DNA from: Euglena gracilis
Lineage: Eukaryota; Euglenida; Euglenophyceae; Euglenales
Assembly: GCA_039621445.1 (NCBI GenBank)
Contig: CP154955.1
Coordinates: forward strand, 8,668,241 to 8,732,240
Direction: 5' to 3'
DNA: 64,000 nucleotides
In this document: in pieces, positions 1 to 51,634 of the stretch
Layout of the letters: each line of letters begins with the position of its first letter
How positions within the stretch are numbered: position 1 is the stretch's first letter
Translations under genes and position numbers: made by a program
The notes under the pieces: generated by a model
Told to the model about the DNA's origin: nothing
The model's input: only the letters and a program-made list of their open reading frames with translations
The model's database searches: none

Positions 1-496
1 GCGCAGAGGCCGGGAATTTGGGTTGGCTGGAAAGAGGCTGCTGGCTGACCCCCCCATAGCATAGGGTCCCCCAGCAGAAACTGGGCCCGACGTCGGGTGC
101 CAAAAAAAAATCGAAACTCCAAAAATACCCCAAAAAACTGCCAGTTGTGCAAAAAAAAAAATGCTTTTTTTTTGACCCCAAAACTGCCCTGGCCAGCTCA
201 AATCCACCCATTTTTCCCATTTTTGCACCCCAAAAGTCAAAAGTCCGTTACCCTTCGAGCGGCTGGAAATAAAATTCAACTCATCGATGGGGGGGGGGGG
301 GAGGGAGTCCGGAGCTGGAAAAAAAAGGCTGCTGGTTGGCTGGAGGGGTCCAGTTCGGCTTACGAGACGCCCCGCCCCCTGTTGGGCAACCCCTGTTTTT
401 AAGGCGTGTACCTTGTTGGCCCAAGCTGTGAGTTGCAAGGGCAGCAAGCCGGCCGCAAGGGAAAAGCCCAACCGCCAAAAATGCCTCCAGCCATAC

Positions 497-20899
<20,403 letters not shown>

Positions 20900-20904
20900 C
20901 GCGC

Positions 20905-23450
20905 TGCATGCCTGCGAAGGTCGATGAGGGGGCGGTCAGCCACCGGTCACCCACCAGATGGACGCTAATCTGGAGGTGCTAAAATTGGGGGACAGGAGTA
21001 GATCGTGCACTGAAGTTTCAGACTGCTCAGATCGTTCATTTAGTATTTTTCGCCAAAAAAAACATTTCCAGGGGTCATGTGTTCACCAAGAAAAAAATGG
21101 CGTCACCAACGTGTTTGTAAACACACTAAGTGGCTGTCTTAGTCCCTCAAGGCAGGCTTGAGGTGAGGTTCCAAATCCCCCATTGCTGTCATCTGGCTGC
21201 AACACACCGACACGTGGGTTTGTCACTCAGGAGTCATGTGTGGCCAAAGTTCTACAGCAACTACGGATGCTTGTGGCCAGCATGGTACGGGAAGGTCTGG
21301 GGTTGGGGGGGTTGCTTCGTAAAACCCCCCTAATAAGTGCACAGTGCCCCAATTATGCGCAGTGCCCTAATAAGTGTGACACACCCCAAGGGTCCTAAAC
21401 TGCCCCTTAAAAAGTGCGCACCTCCCCAAAGGAGAAACCGCTGTCACATCTCAGGTCGGAAAGCATGCACAATTCTCAGAACTGTCCTTCTCGAACCAAA
21501 TACCTCCATCGTCCAAGCCCAAATTTAACACATAATCACTTGACTCATTGCTTGAAATCACAAGAAGGGAAAAACCTAAAAAAAGAGTGGTGGAAATTTA
21601 GGTATTTTGGGCTGTGCTCCAATGAGTGTGCAGTGCCCGATAAGGTCCGAAACTACGTCCTTAAAATGTGCGCACCCGTGCACTTTTTAGGGGGGGGTTA
21701 CCACCCCTGGGTTTCTGGGTTTCCTGCTTTTTGTTACACCTGCTGCAGTCCACCCCTGCTTCCGCGGGATTTGAACAATGCATTCGAGGTCAGAGGGAAG
21801 CAATTTACTCTCTTAACCTGGGGATGGGGCCTGAGGGGTTGCTCTTGGGAAGAGCTGAAACCAAAGCCAAAAAAGGTCCAATTTTTTCCCAGGAAAAAAA
21901 CCGAAATTGTAACCCGTGCGCCAGTTTGCAAGTGCAAAAAAAAATCAAAAAAATTAGCACCCAAAAAATCCCCTCGGGAATTTCTCCCACCAACACCGGG
22001 GAAATGAAACTTAAAGCCACAAACAAGGACGTGCAATTTCTCAAACGTGCTGATTTTCTCAATTGTGTTGTAATCGAATTTTCCCAAGGTCATTTTGGTT
22101 CAAAAGGCAAAATTTTGGTGTTTTGGAACTATTTTGGACACCTTCGCCAAAATTACTGATCCAGAAAATGAAAAACAGGCGGTTGCAAAAACAGGCGGTT
22201 GCGGAATTTCAGCACCAGATTCAAAAAAAAAAAAGCAGAGAGATACACTGCATTTGGAGCATTCAAATAAAATAAATAAGCAAATAAACAATAAATAAAA
22301 ACAAATAGGCAAACACCATCATCAAACAGAAATATCAACGGTTCATGGGTGTAGGAGAAAGTTTGCCACTAAGACAGAACTCTAGAACGGTCGTGCCCGC
22401 CCCTTGCCCCCTTGCCCGCTGACCGGGTCCGGGGATGGGGGGGCCATATGCGCACCCCTGACCTACAACCCCTGACCAGGAGGTGGTCGTAGGTCAAAAT
22501 GCCAAAACCCTTGTGTATCCATAAGTTTTTGAGGTCACCTACCTCCCCACCCGGGCACTTGGCCCAGGCCATGATTGAACGTAAGGCCGGGGGGCCAACC
22601 TTAGGGGTGCCCCCCGACCACCCTTGGTTGGGGGTTGTACCTCCGCCCCCCCCCCCCCCGGCACTTGGCCCCCCTCCTCCTTACATGCAAACTTGGACCC
22701 CCCTAAAGTTGGCCTTTGGCCTTTGTGCATGGCCGCCGAAATTTTTAACATGCAAACTTGGCCCAGGGGTGCGGGGTGGGCAAAGGTAGGGGGCGGGCAC
22801 TGCACCCGATTTGCACATAATGCGGGATCCCCTTCTCTGCCCCGGGACGCATCACAAGTGCATTCACAAGGAGGGATCGGACTTCCAGAACATTGAGGTT
22901 CAGGAACATTGAGGCCTTCGAAAAGAGAGACGGGCGGTTCGGTGTGCTAGCGAAGGTCTTCTCTGAGGAGGTCTCCCTGAGGAGGCCGCACTGAGACACG
23001 GCGGCGGCACAACCGCCTCCGTTGCACGAAGCTGCCACCTCTGCAGCAGTGCCCCATCGGTCAGGGAGGCTCGGCCCGCGGTTTGCATGCTCTCCCTTGA
23101 GCTGCGGGGCACCGATCCGGATCCGGTGGAATGGAAACCGTCCGAGACCATCAGAGAATTTTTGACGTGAAGGAGGGTTGGCAGCCCAGGCGGGAGGAGC
23201 TGGCCAAAGATAGCTGCTGGCTGGTTGGATCGCCCCCCCCCCCGGGCGGCTTTGGCCCTGATTCTGATACCGTTTCAACATCTTCACATCGTCAGACGCC
23301 AACCTCTGCGAGGGTTGACCCGTTTTCCCCCGTAACCAGATAGCCAACTGAATCCCCCCCCAACTGTTTTCCAGATTCAAAGCTTTAATTTCTGCTGAAT
23401 TTGAACCCTCCCAGTGCACCAATAATAAAAGGGGAGATAATCAAAAGATA
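20905..23450. other. Spacer between the GH81 start and the microsatellite chain
   Basis: Presumably holds the GH81 promoter, but no TATA box or other clear signal stands out. Two similar 90-base segments at 21335-21425 and 21610-21700 share CAGTGCCC, AAAAAGTGCGCACC and related words. A family G repeat lies at 22540-22790. No exon was recognised. Confidence 0.4.
22540..22790 (+). repeat. Family G repeat, copy 1
   Basis: It contains GGCACTTGGCCCAGGCCATG, GTAAGGCCGGGGGGCCAACC, a second GGCACTTGGCCCCCCTCCTC and GTTGGCCTTTGGCCTTTGTG. The copy at 50840-51010 has the same left part, but its right part is inverted. Confidence 0.65.
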
Positions 23451-23451
23451 A

Positions 23452-25275
<1,824 letters not shown>

Positions 25276-25339
25276 TATGTGGATATATATAGATATAGCA
25301 ACCCAGCAACCCCCCCCCCGGGGTCCTTAAAGAGATGTA

Positions 25340-25790
25340 TGGCCTTGAAGCGTTTCAGAGCGGGGGAGAAAAATTTTTTGCGTATCGATCATTGCTTTGC
25401 TTGCATTTTCGGTGGGGGTGAAATTGTTTGGTGCGCTGCCGTTGGCGGTGGCCAAATTGTTTGGTCCGTGTTGAGCGGCGGTGTTTGGCGGCGTTGGGTA
25501 GAAGTTGCTTGTGAGGACGCTACAGGTGTGGTGGGGGGTTTGGGGGTCTCTCCACAGAATTTATGGCCCAGGTGAAACCAAGTTGAGTTGGAGACAGGCT
25601 TCTTTTTCTCAGAAGACCTGGGGAGGGATGGGGTGGGTCCCCCCCCCCAAGGATCTGGGTGGGAGGCCCGGGTATGGGTTTCGGCGCGAAGCGCCAGACA
25701 AATATTTGGGAAATGCCCTTAGACAGCCCAATTTTATGGGAGGTCCCCCAGGGGGGAGGTCCCACACCGATATGGAGAGGGGAGTAACGC
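25340..25790 (-). repeat. Arm 2 of the inverted duplication, carrying introner A4
   Basis: The reverse complement of 15335-15810. It starts at CCTTGAAGCGTTTCAGAGCG and runs through CAGGCTTCTTTTTCTCAGAA to GGGAGGTCCCACACC. It stands directly right of the microsatellite chain ending near 25275. Confidence 0.85.
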
Positions 25791-25799
25791 CATGGACGT

Positions 25800-27076
25800 C
25801 GAAGAGAGCAACGTCCTGGACAAGTTCGCAAACTATGGCCCACGGGGGTTTCAAACTGATATCGATGTGTTCAATAGAGGCACAAATGCCCAATTTTCGG
25901 CTCACGATTCCGGTTTGGAAATGAAACATCTCAGAAATCGGTGTCCCGCACACAGATGTTGCACCATGTGCAGCAGTGTCAGCGAGTGCTTTGCTCAGTA
26001 CAACCTCAGAAACCAAGGCAGACAATTTTGGACAAGGGCTCAGGCTGCATTTCACTCTCCGCCGGGAGGGGGAGGAGCAGGAATAAGAAAATGGCCGAAT
26101 ATGATGGAATGACAGAACGAGACTATATGTGATTGTAACCCAAGATTTTTTGTAACCTGTGAAATATTTGAATTTTACTCCAGTCTGGACCCTTCGTTGG
26201 GGCTCACTGACCAAAGAAGGATTTTATCTTTAGTTGACAAAAAAAACAAAATAACGTATTCATTGACAAATTTGAAAGAACCACACCTGAAAGAAGGGGA
26301 AACAGAATGCAAGGGACATCGACTGGTCAAACTGGGTGGCTTGTGGTTTGCGCTTGTTGAACTGCCTCTTTGGTTATCTCAGAAACTTATGGCATAACCA
26401 CCAACACGCATATGCAATAAGCCTCTTTGAAAAAGTTTCATAATGACCCCGAAATGGGTCTTTCGTCAAAGATCCTCAAAAAAAAAAACTCTCAATCTCA
26501 AAAGATTGACCTCCTCAAAATTATGAAAAGGTTTGCGGAAGAATCACACTTTTCTTATCCCCCCCTTTCCAATTATTTTATCTGTTGAAAAACCCATTTT
26601 GCATGATCCTGCAGCATTTTTTTTGGCGATGAAATTTCACTGATCAACAGAAATAGTCCCTGCATAGAGAGAGATAATGAGACCACTTGATTTTTTTTTC
26701 AGCAACCGACGGAAAAAAAATGGACCCGTGACCTTGTTGGGGGGAAGAGGTTTAGAAGCCTAATCAAGTCGATTACAACAGACCACACAATCACTGACGC
26801 ATTGCCCTTTAATTGAGAATAAATGACATTCAATGTTTTTTTTCGTCCAAAACTGGGTCCACGTCGGCAGTGTTGTCCGGATCTTTTGGATTTCCTTGGT
26901 GAAAGATAATGTACCAAGTTGGACATTTCATGATTGATTCCAATTCGCAAACCAATGAAAGGGTGTGCGATGGTGTTCACGCCGAAGGAGAAAGAAAGAA
27001 AAGGCGGAGTTTGGACCAAATACATAGGACTGCAGTGTTAAAAGTGCACCCAACCCACCCGCCAACTCCCGAAAAC
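25800..27076. other. Gene-poor stretch left of gene 3
   Basis: Both strands are open at 25790-25980 (minus: ISEMFHFQTGIVSRKLGI and ISLKPPWAIVCELVQDVALF). This could be a further exon of gene 3 or an element relic, but no splice pair is convincing. The rest is AT-rich with no recognised feature. Confidence 0.35.
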
Positions 27077-32504
<5,428 letters not shown>

Positions 32505-32571
32505 CTGCACATTTGCAGAAAGCCACACAATGTGCACACCAGCGCTAATGCGCGATGGAACCACCACCGAA

Positions 32572-32880
32572 ATGGCAGGTGGGGGGGTCGGACCCCCTCC
32601 AGTCCAGGAGGGGGGAGGGGGACCCGTGGTGCAGTCTGGGTGACTGGTTTTCAGCCCGGCGCTTTGTGCCAGGCCGAAAAAGTATGTCTCCCCCTGACGG
32701 CCAAAAGTGCACTTTTTGGGCAAAAATTTGCCAAAAATGCAAAAAAAAATCGGCACAAAGGGCTGGAAGGAAAACTTTAGCCTTTGGGGGGGTCCCGGGG
32801 ACCTCCCCAGGGTCGGTCCGGACCCTCTTGGCAGGTGGGGGGTCCGGACCCCCTCCGGTCCGGGGGGGGGGGGGGCAACC
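32572..32880 (-). repeat. Introner-like element with terminal direct repeats
   Basis: GGCAGGTGGGGGG..TCGGACCCCCTCC at 32572 recurs directly as GGCAGGTGGGGGGTCCGGAC at 32830. Between them are CCCGGCGCTTTGTGCCAGGC and GCACTTTTTGGGCAAAA, words of family A. The orientation appears inverted relative to A1. Confidence 0.5.
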
Positions 32881-32914
32881 CCCCACCTAAACCCCATACG
32901 CCCTCCAGGTGTAT

Positions 32915-33080
32915 GTTGTTTGTGTGCTGTATGTGTGTCTGTACTGTGTGTGTGTGTTGTGTGTTGTGTGTGGTGTGGTGGTGGTGTGCATGTGTGTGTA
33001 TGTGTGTATGTGTATGCGCACGTGGAAGTGTGTCAGGTGGGTGGGTGGGGGGGTGCCGGGGTGTTGTGTGTGTGTATGTT
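32915..33080 (+). repeat. (TG)n-type microsatellite
   Basis: TGTGTG with TGTATG and GGTGGTG interruptions. It lies just upstream of gene 3 exon candidate a on the coding strand. Confidence 0.75.
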
Positions 33081-33676
33081 TATCACCATATTTTAAGCAT
33101 ACGGTGCACACGCCTCCATTCTTCCAGACTTTACAGTTTGCATTTGGTATCATGCTTTTTGGTCAGCACGAATGCAACGGCAACTTTTGAACACAAACCG
33201 GACCAAAAATTCAAGAATTTCGCACCTCTTAAAAGCATGGTGGTCATTACAAATGGCTTAATGCTGAACATGATAGAATTTAACCCTGAGGTGAGGAAGC
33301 ACAACTTTGCCATCACCATTTGAAAAAATAATTATAATAAAATAATAATATAATAATAATAACATTATTATTAGGGTGTATTAGTATTATTAGGTTGCAA
33401 GACCTACCTCTCATTAAAACATCTAAAGGATTTGGGTTAGTGTTTGAATTTGAGTTGAAGTTTGGGCTCAGATTAGGGTGAAGGTTAGGGTTGGGGTTTG
33501 GTGCTATGTGCTGCTGGTTAAAAATTCAGGGAGAGATGGTCTCCTTTGCAAAAGCGCTCACTGTGACAACCTTTCCAAGTATACAGAGCAACACCCTCCT
33601 TCTGGCATGAAAAGATGCGGGGAAACCTGTGTGGTTAAAGAAAAAACTGTGTTGTGCTGTAAATGCATGTACAGGA

Positions 33677-33807
33677 TCAAATGAGCAGGGCGGCCAGAAG
33701 GCGATCGGTGCGGCGCCACAGGAAGGGCCAGAAATGGGTCAGCGACCACAGTGAGGGATAAAGGCGGTCGCTTCTGATAGACCTCAGAAGCACCCGGCGG
33801 TAGCCAC
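33677..33807 (-). CDS. Orphan exon candidate ending in TGA
   Basis: The acceptor is TTGAACAG|GTGGCT. It encodes GYRRVLLRSIRSDRLYPSLW then SLTHFWPFLWRRTDRLLAAL and a TGA at 33677-33679. It lies between the end of gene 2 and gene 3. It could be a terminal exon of an unrecognised gene or an early exon of gene 3 with a missed donor. Confidence 0.3.
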
Positions 33808-34629
33808 CTGTTCAAAACGGCAAATATATATAATATAATATGTATAATATAATATAAATGTAATACGCAACCCACACAGACACAGGGGGGGTAACAAGGT
33901 GGTCTGGGACCCAGTATTTTGAGTCAATTTTGGGTCAAAATACTATTTTGGCACTTCGTGCTGAAAACAGGCCAAAAAAAAACAGGACAGCCCCTGGCAG
34001 GGTGCACATTCAGCCCGACCCCAACCCTCCCCCCGCCTGGGGGGGGGGGTCCAGAGAACCCTCCCTCCCTCCCTCCCCGGTCCAAACTATAAAAAAAATC
34101 ACTGATGCCAAGTCAACCCACAGGCAGTCCTTTTCTGTCATTTGTGGGCAGTGCTTTCCGTTGGATTAGGAGGGTCGTCCATCAATCGAATCCTCCCAAT
34201 GATTGGCGCAATTCCGGGCCGATTCCTGGGAATCCGACCGCTTCTGTGCATCCAGTGGATCAAAGCTTCCGTGGTTGAGGGAAACGCTCTCCTTTTGACC
34301 CAAAACCAATCCACCTCGGCCAATGACCTTTGCTATGTCCTGGTGCTTTGGGGAACATCATGGCGGTCTGCACAGACAGCAATGCCGCACAATCATTCGG
34401 AGGCGGCCTAATTTCTGTAAATGAAATGTCGGAGTCTGACGTGCCTTCTAATTTGGCAGAAACCAAGGGCAACCTCACAAGACAATCGCAATCTCAAAAA
34501 AAATAATAACAAATTAGGAAAGTGTTCGAGCAAGCTTCTGACATCCGAGGCTTGACCGGATGCCAGTTTTGGGCGACCCGCGCTCCGGGTGCACCTGGGC
34601 ACCTCCAGGGTCCGCCGGCCCTCCCAAAT

Positions 34630-46228
<11,599 letters not shown>

Positions 46229-48150
46229 GGCTGCTTTCCTGACTGGCAGGGTGGGATCTACCACAGAATTGCTGACCCCACATCCCTCTTGAAGTGGGCA
46301 ACTCCCAATATTTGTACATACACAAACCCATCCAAATGTTTTGTTTGTATTTGTATGGCAGCCTCATACTAGTGGGCCCCCAGGAGCCTTGGTCTTTCAA
46401 CCCCACCCCTGCGGCATACACGTGGGACCAAATGAAACGATCTTGGCCTTTCTCACGACCAACCCCCATGCTCCACCAGGGGCATTTTCGTTGTTTTTGA
46501 TGCAAGGAGGCAAGGGCGGGGTGCCCTCGTCAAAAGGATTGGTTAGGCTTTTGTTAGGTTCGGGCTTTTAGGCCGAAGCCAGCCAGAATTCCTAAAAATT
46601 AGGTTGAAAACCAGGTCTTACCTGGGGCCAAAAAATGACCGGCGGAAACTCAGGCCTAAATCCGTAACCCTAACCCCATCCCTATCATTAACCCCATTTT
46701 TCTGAATTGGCATCCAGAAAACCACGTAAAAAAATAGCCAGTGAATTCGGGAGTTCCCCAGACCCCAGGAACCGGGGTACCACAGTGCATCACAGTTTGG
46801 GGACGGGACCATACCATGCTCACCGACCCCTGGGGGGGAGGGGGATCCTTTTCCCTGTCAAAGAAAGGACCCGACAATCACTTTTCAGAAATCAGTCGCC
46901 ACTTCCTAACCCCGGAGGGGTCGGTCACCTTGGCCACTCGGCCAAGAATGGATTCAAAAGATTTTGACCAAAACCCAAAAAAATCCTGGTGCCTTCAGCG
47001 CCAGGTGGCCACTTTCCGCCATATATGTGTGTGTACGGAAGCAAGCTTCTGGAGGGGGCCTTTAAAACCTCCGGAGGGGAGACCTTAAAGCCCCCCCCCC
47101 GGGGCCCTTAAAAATCTTGCTTTCGTATGTTCATAAACTTGTATTTATACACCAAAATATCAGTTTGGCTTGCAAGCTTGCAAGCTTGCAAGCCAACTTA
47201 AAAGCTTGACCAGCTGGGGAATTTTCAAGGACCCCGAGCCTGGGGCGGCTGGCTGTAAAAAAGGTTCTGGCTGGAGAAAAAGCGTTGGCTGGACCCCCCT
47301 AGGGGGGCCCAGGGGGAGGCCCAGGGGGGAGGGGGGGTCGGTGTTCTGGGGGGAATCGGTGTAAACGGGGGGTCGTTCTAAATGGGGGGGTACCCAAAAA
47401 AATAGGGGGAACAAGTCAAAATCCAGAAAAATTTTCTTCCCCACCAACCGACACACCCGATGACACCCATTTGATTTCTTGACACGCTTTTTGTGTGACT
47501 TGCCCAATTCATTTTTACAATTTTTGCTTTCTGAAAGTTTCTTTTTTTTTGAGACTGACATCTTCCTCATAATTTCATATATTTTTTGTACTTCCCCCCC
47601 CAATGAACACTAAGGTGACAATCTAGACGGTCCGAACGGGGGTGTTCATTGGGCTTGGGGTACGGTTTCTGTGTAGATAAGGTATATGGTGACAATCTAG
47701 ACGGTCCGAACACCCCTGTTCATTGGGCAAGGGTGTTCATTTGGCAGAGGGGGGGAGGTAAGTTTGGTGTCATTTTTTGCATTTTTTTTGGCACCAATGT
47801 AAATCCCAGGACTGGATGCCCAAGGGTCCACAAATGCAACAGTGTGAAGGTGTATTGCAAAAAAAAATGCGCCGAAAAAAAAATGCGCAAAAAATGCAAA
47901 AGAAATCGCATTTTGGAAATTTTGAGAAAATGAAAAAAAAAACGCATTCTGCAAATGCATTTCGCATTACGCAAATACGAAACACATCCCCCCTCTGTAT
48001 AAGGACCGGCGCCTATCACCATCCGAGGCTGCAGTGGCAAGAACGCAAGAGTGGCCATGAAGGGAACGGAGGTGTGATGCCCGGGCCAGTGTAATTGGTA
48101 GTTGACAGCGGCGGAGGGGAAGGGGTAAGGAGGGAGTCAGGGGTGCATCG
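46229..48150. other. Region upstream of gene 2, promoter not recognised
   Basis: The presumed promoter side of gene 2. It holds a family C repeat part (46820-47010) and two copies of ACAATCTAGACGGTCCGAAC at 47617 and 47691 with GTGTTCATTGGG words around them. No TATA box or start signal is convincing. Confidence 0.35.
46820..47010 (+). repeat. Family C introner-like repeat, partial
   Basis: It contains ATACCATGCTCACCGACCCC, TTTTCAGAAATCAGTCGCCA, GTCACCTTGGCCACTCGGCC and TGCCTTCAGCGCCAGG, in the order seen at 35800. Confidence 0.5.
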
Positions 48151-48156
48151 GGAGAC

Positions 48157-48256
48157 CTGAGGTGGCTTCTGCCGTGTCATATGTAAAATACTTGGCCAGG
48201 CCTTTGCGGCAGCCGAACGCCGCGCTGCCCAGGCAGCCGAGCCCCTTCCTGGCCAT
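48157..48256 (-). CDS. Isolated exon candidate upstream of gene 2
   Basis: An open frame MARKGLGCLGSAAFGCRKGL then AKYFTYDTAEATS, ending CTCAG|GTCTCC. The ATG lies at the edge of a family C repeat, so an acceptor at GGCCAG|GAAGGG is an alternative start of the exon. It could belong to an extra 5' exon of gene 2 or to another gene. Confidence 0.3.
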
Positions 48257-48545
48257 ACAATGATTTACCGACCCCCTCCCGGGGGGTCACTCTACTCTTC
48301 GAAAAACCAGTCAGACATTTTTTTTTCGGGAAACCAGTCAGTCACTACCCCCCCCAGCTACAGCCCCCCAGGGGCTCGGCCACTCAGGAAAACTGGCCAC
48401 TTTCCAGTCACTTTAGGCCATTTTAGGCCAAAAAATTTTCCCTGCGCCTTAACGCAACCCAGGCATTCCTCTGAAAATCCTTCAAAAAAGGCCCACCCCA
48501 GGCAAACCTCTAAAACTACGGTCACTTTGCCCCCCCCTGCACCGA
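48257..48545 (+). repeat. Family C introner-like repeat
   Basis: It starts ATACAATGATTTACCGACCC and contains CGAAAAACCAGTCAGACA, GGCCACTCAGGAAAACTGGC and CACTTTCCAGTCACTTTAGG, the same series as 35800-36000. No clear target duplication. Confidence 0.6.
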
Positions 48546-48699
48546 AGGCGACAGGAAAGTGTGCTACCGCCTACCTTGCCAACCATGGCGTCGCTCAATA
48601 TCCCGGGGAGGTCCGGACCCCCTCCCTCCCCCCATTGGGGTCCCAGCTGGAACTAGCCCTGAAGCAGGTTTGAACGGGGTAAAATTTCCGAAGTTATGG

Positions 48700-49030
48700 G
48701 GAAAAAAACCCAAAAAATGATCCCCCCCTGAAGACCGAATTCGGCCGCCAAAGAATATAACCCCCTCCAGAATGCCATAAAGGCAAATCACACAAAGCGG
48801 AAAAAGTTTTGCAAGATGCAAAACTCACAAAAAATCGATGAAATTAGGCCAGAAGATAAAAGAATCCATTGTGCACCTAGAATGTCAAAAAATCTCCGGC
48901 ATTTTTCGGCCAGTTTTGGACTTTGAAAATCTTTCCCAAATCATGGTAAGCCCTCCCCAAATAACAACCCCCTGGACCCCGAATTCAGGCGTCCAAAAGA
49001 ATATTCGAAGTTTATTATGGGGGGGGTCAA
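48700..49030. repeat. Family D repeat, decayed copy
   Basis: It contains ATGATCCCCCCCTG, CCCCAAATAACAACCCCC and GTTTATTATGGGGGGGG with GAATTCAGGCGTCC between, a weak match to the family D pattern. Confidence 0.4.
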
Positions 49031-50839
49031 AAAAACCCGAAACTGCAAAAAGCCCCAAAAAAATTAATTATGCAAAGGCCTATTTTTGGTCCATAATTTG
49101 ACTTGGGTAGCCCATTTTTTTTGACAGGGCTACTTGGCTGGTTGGACCTCCCCCCCCCCCCTGGAGGTAGGGTTCCCCTTTGGACTATTATTCTCGACCC
49201 CCCCCCCTGTGGGGGTCGAGAATGCCTTCCCCCCTCCTGTCTGCCACAACGGCCAATCCGACTGCTCTCGTGGGTTGATTGATGCAGAATCCGTCTGGAA
49301 GAAAAGCATGGTCCTGTGGGCGGAAAAAACATTGTGTTCGGAGGCGATATGACAACGAGTTGGTGCTAATGATTAATGATTGCCGTTCACGAGGATAGAA
49401 CGACAAATCCAACACTTGGATCAATCAATATTTGTGCCAACCAACGGAAGGGGGAAGGGAACCGGGGAGGGGGGCCATCAAAACCTAATCATATTCTGCT
49501 TTTAGGGGCACCTTTGTGAGGCAGGAAGGTTTGGTTTCAGCTCGCCTGGGGGTGCAAGACTCTGAGTGAAAGCCCCAACTGGTCAGCAACGGCCTGTGCA
49601 CGGCAGCGGCAACAGCAAAGTGCATCGTCCACAGTGGTGAGAGGGCGTGCGGCGCACGGTTGCCGCACCCCAGCAACTGGGTTGGCTCCTAAATCACCAA
49701 CCCCCCCCATTTAGGCCTACCCCCCCCCCGTTCATACTGACTCCCCCCATTTGTACCGACCCCCCCCCCCCGGGATCTCAAGAAAAGTGAAAGTGACATA
49801 CCAACCCGTTGGTGAAAATGAGGAGGGGGGGGGGTGCCAATACCCCAAACAGCACCTCCTGCAGCTGACACTTCCCTTCAATTATCCTTTTGCAGTGACC
49901 GATGCGAAGGGGGAGGGTCAGAGCGGGGGGGATATGTGGTGCTAGACTAAATGAGTCAGCATTTCCGCTGACTTGGGACGTTTGGTATTTTGACTGGATG
50001 GCGTCAAATTTCAGGCAAATTCAATGTTTGGCAAAACTCAATCAAGTCAGGTGTTGTTTTCTGCTGCCCTCCGGTCAACCACCGAAGCAGGCCCAGTCGG
50101 TCTCTATCAGTAGGAACCCTCCTGTGTACACAGCATCCAATTAATAGTGCATCTTGTCACCAGTTTTTGCATTTTTTTCCATTCTGTTTTCTAGGCTCTA
50201 TGTTGTGTCCCCTCCCCCTACCAAGTGCTCTCATTTTGGACGCACCACACATTGTGCATTTTTGAACGCCTTCTTTTCACCCCCTCCCAAAATACGCAGG
50301 TCGTGGATGGGCAAATACATCAAAAAGAAATCAAAACTCATAACTTTTTCAAAAATTTGGGAAGATTTTCATTCTGAAAACAAGGCGCTTGCTCACCAAA
50401 AAGATTAAAACAACAAAATGGACAAAAAGTTTGGTAAAAATCTTGCCGAAATGCGGAGCTTTTCCAAGTTGGTACCATTTCCCAGCAGAAATCAATGAAT
50501 GTAATAGGGGGACACAAAAATAACAAAAAAAACAAAGAAGCACAAATCAGATACGTCCAAAAAAAACTTAAGAAAAGCGTTGTATTCCCCTTCCCCTTGC
50601 ACCTCTTTTGATCACAAAAACTTGGTCAACCTTAACTGAAATCCTTGCCGTGGGCAGTGCAGCGCAGTCCTCCACAGGCCCCTAGGAATGATAGAACTAA
50701 CACGGTGGTTGGCCATCGAGGGAAGGGGCAGCTGAAGTCTGATCCCTTGTTTCCGCTCCTGTTTGCGCCGCTGCTGTTTAATTTTTTATTGAGAGGTCTC
50801 ACACTTGGCAAACCCACCACTTGGTTAGGGGGTCATTTA

Positions 50840-51010
50840 CCTCCCCCCAGGCACTTGGCCCGGGCCATGATTGGAGGTAAGGCCGGAGGGCCAACTAGGG
50901 GGCCTTTGCATGTTCAGAATTTCAGCGGCCATGTGCAGAAGGCCAAAGGCCAACTTTAGGGGGGCCGAGTTTGCATGTGAGGAGGAGGGGGGCCCAAGCG
51001 CCGGGGGGGG
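50840..51010 (+). repeat. Family G repeat, copy 2 with inverted right half
   Basis: The left half CACTTGGCCCGGGCCATGAT and GGCCGGAGGGCCAAC matches 22552 directly. The right half (GAAGGCCAAAGGCCAAC, GTTTGCATGTGAGGAGGAGG) is the reverse complement of 22670-22760. Confidence 0.65.
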
Positions 51011-51565
51011 GGGGTGCTCCCTCAGCACCAGTGCACCCGCTGCAATAGTTTTGACATTTACCTCCTCCCCCCCCCCGATGTAAAATGGGTGCCCTCCGGG
51101 ACCTGCAGAAAAAGAATCTTCAAAAGAAGGCAAGATGATTCAGACTTGTGCTTCCCTTCTGTGGATAATATGCAAGTCTGCCAAAAAAAAACACAACGAT
51201 AGGCATCACAAATAAAACGAAAGAACTTAATGTTTCAGAAAAATTGAATGTTTCAGGAAATTGATTATTCCTGAGGGAGCTCTTTGGGGATTCCCCGGGG
51301 TTTGGCCCAACGCCCTCATACTGCCACCGCGCATTAGCGCCCCGGCCGCCCCTGGCCTGGCGTAGCAGTCACAGAGGCCCAGAGGGTGGAAATGAACAGA
51401 ACTTGCCTGCTCCTGGCAGGAGGCAAATGCTGCGGGGGGGGGGCCGTCCCGCCCCCCCCCCCCCGGTTGGAATGTGGAACGCCACTTGATGTGCTGGGCA
51501 GACACTCAGGCTTCTTTTTTTGAACAAACCCAGGGGGGGGGAGGGCGGGTCCCTGGCTGCTCACC

Positions 51566-51634
51566 ACACAACCTGGGCCAGAAGCGAGGTTAGTACCGGC
51601 CATGAACAGACAAGAAGCCTGAGTGCAATTAGGG
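51566..51634 (-). repeat. Family B repeat, copy 3 (inverted)
   Basis: The reverse complement of the module at 1155: CTGGGCCAGAAGCGAGGTTAG, then GAACAGACAAGAAGCCT and GTGCAATTAG. It lies in a gene-free region rich in poly-C runs. Confidence 0.5.

Noticed and set aside
34142-34480. RNase H-like fragment (AVCTDSNAAQSFGGGL) on the plus strand
   Set aside because: A single short resemblance with frame breaks on both sides; not enough to call an element.
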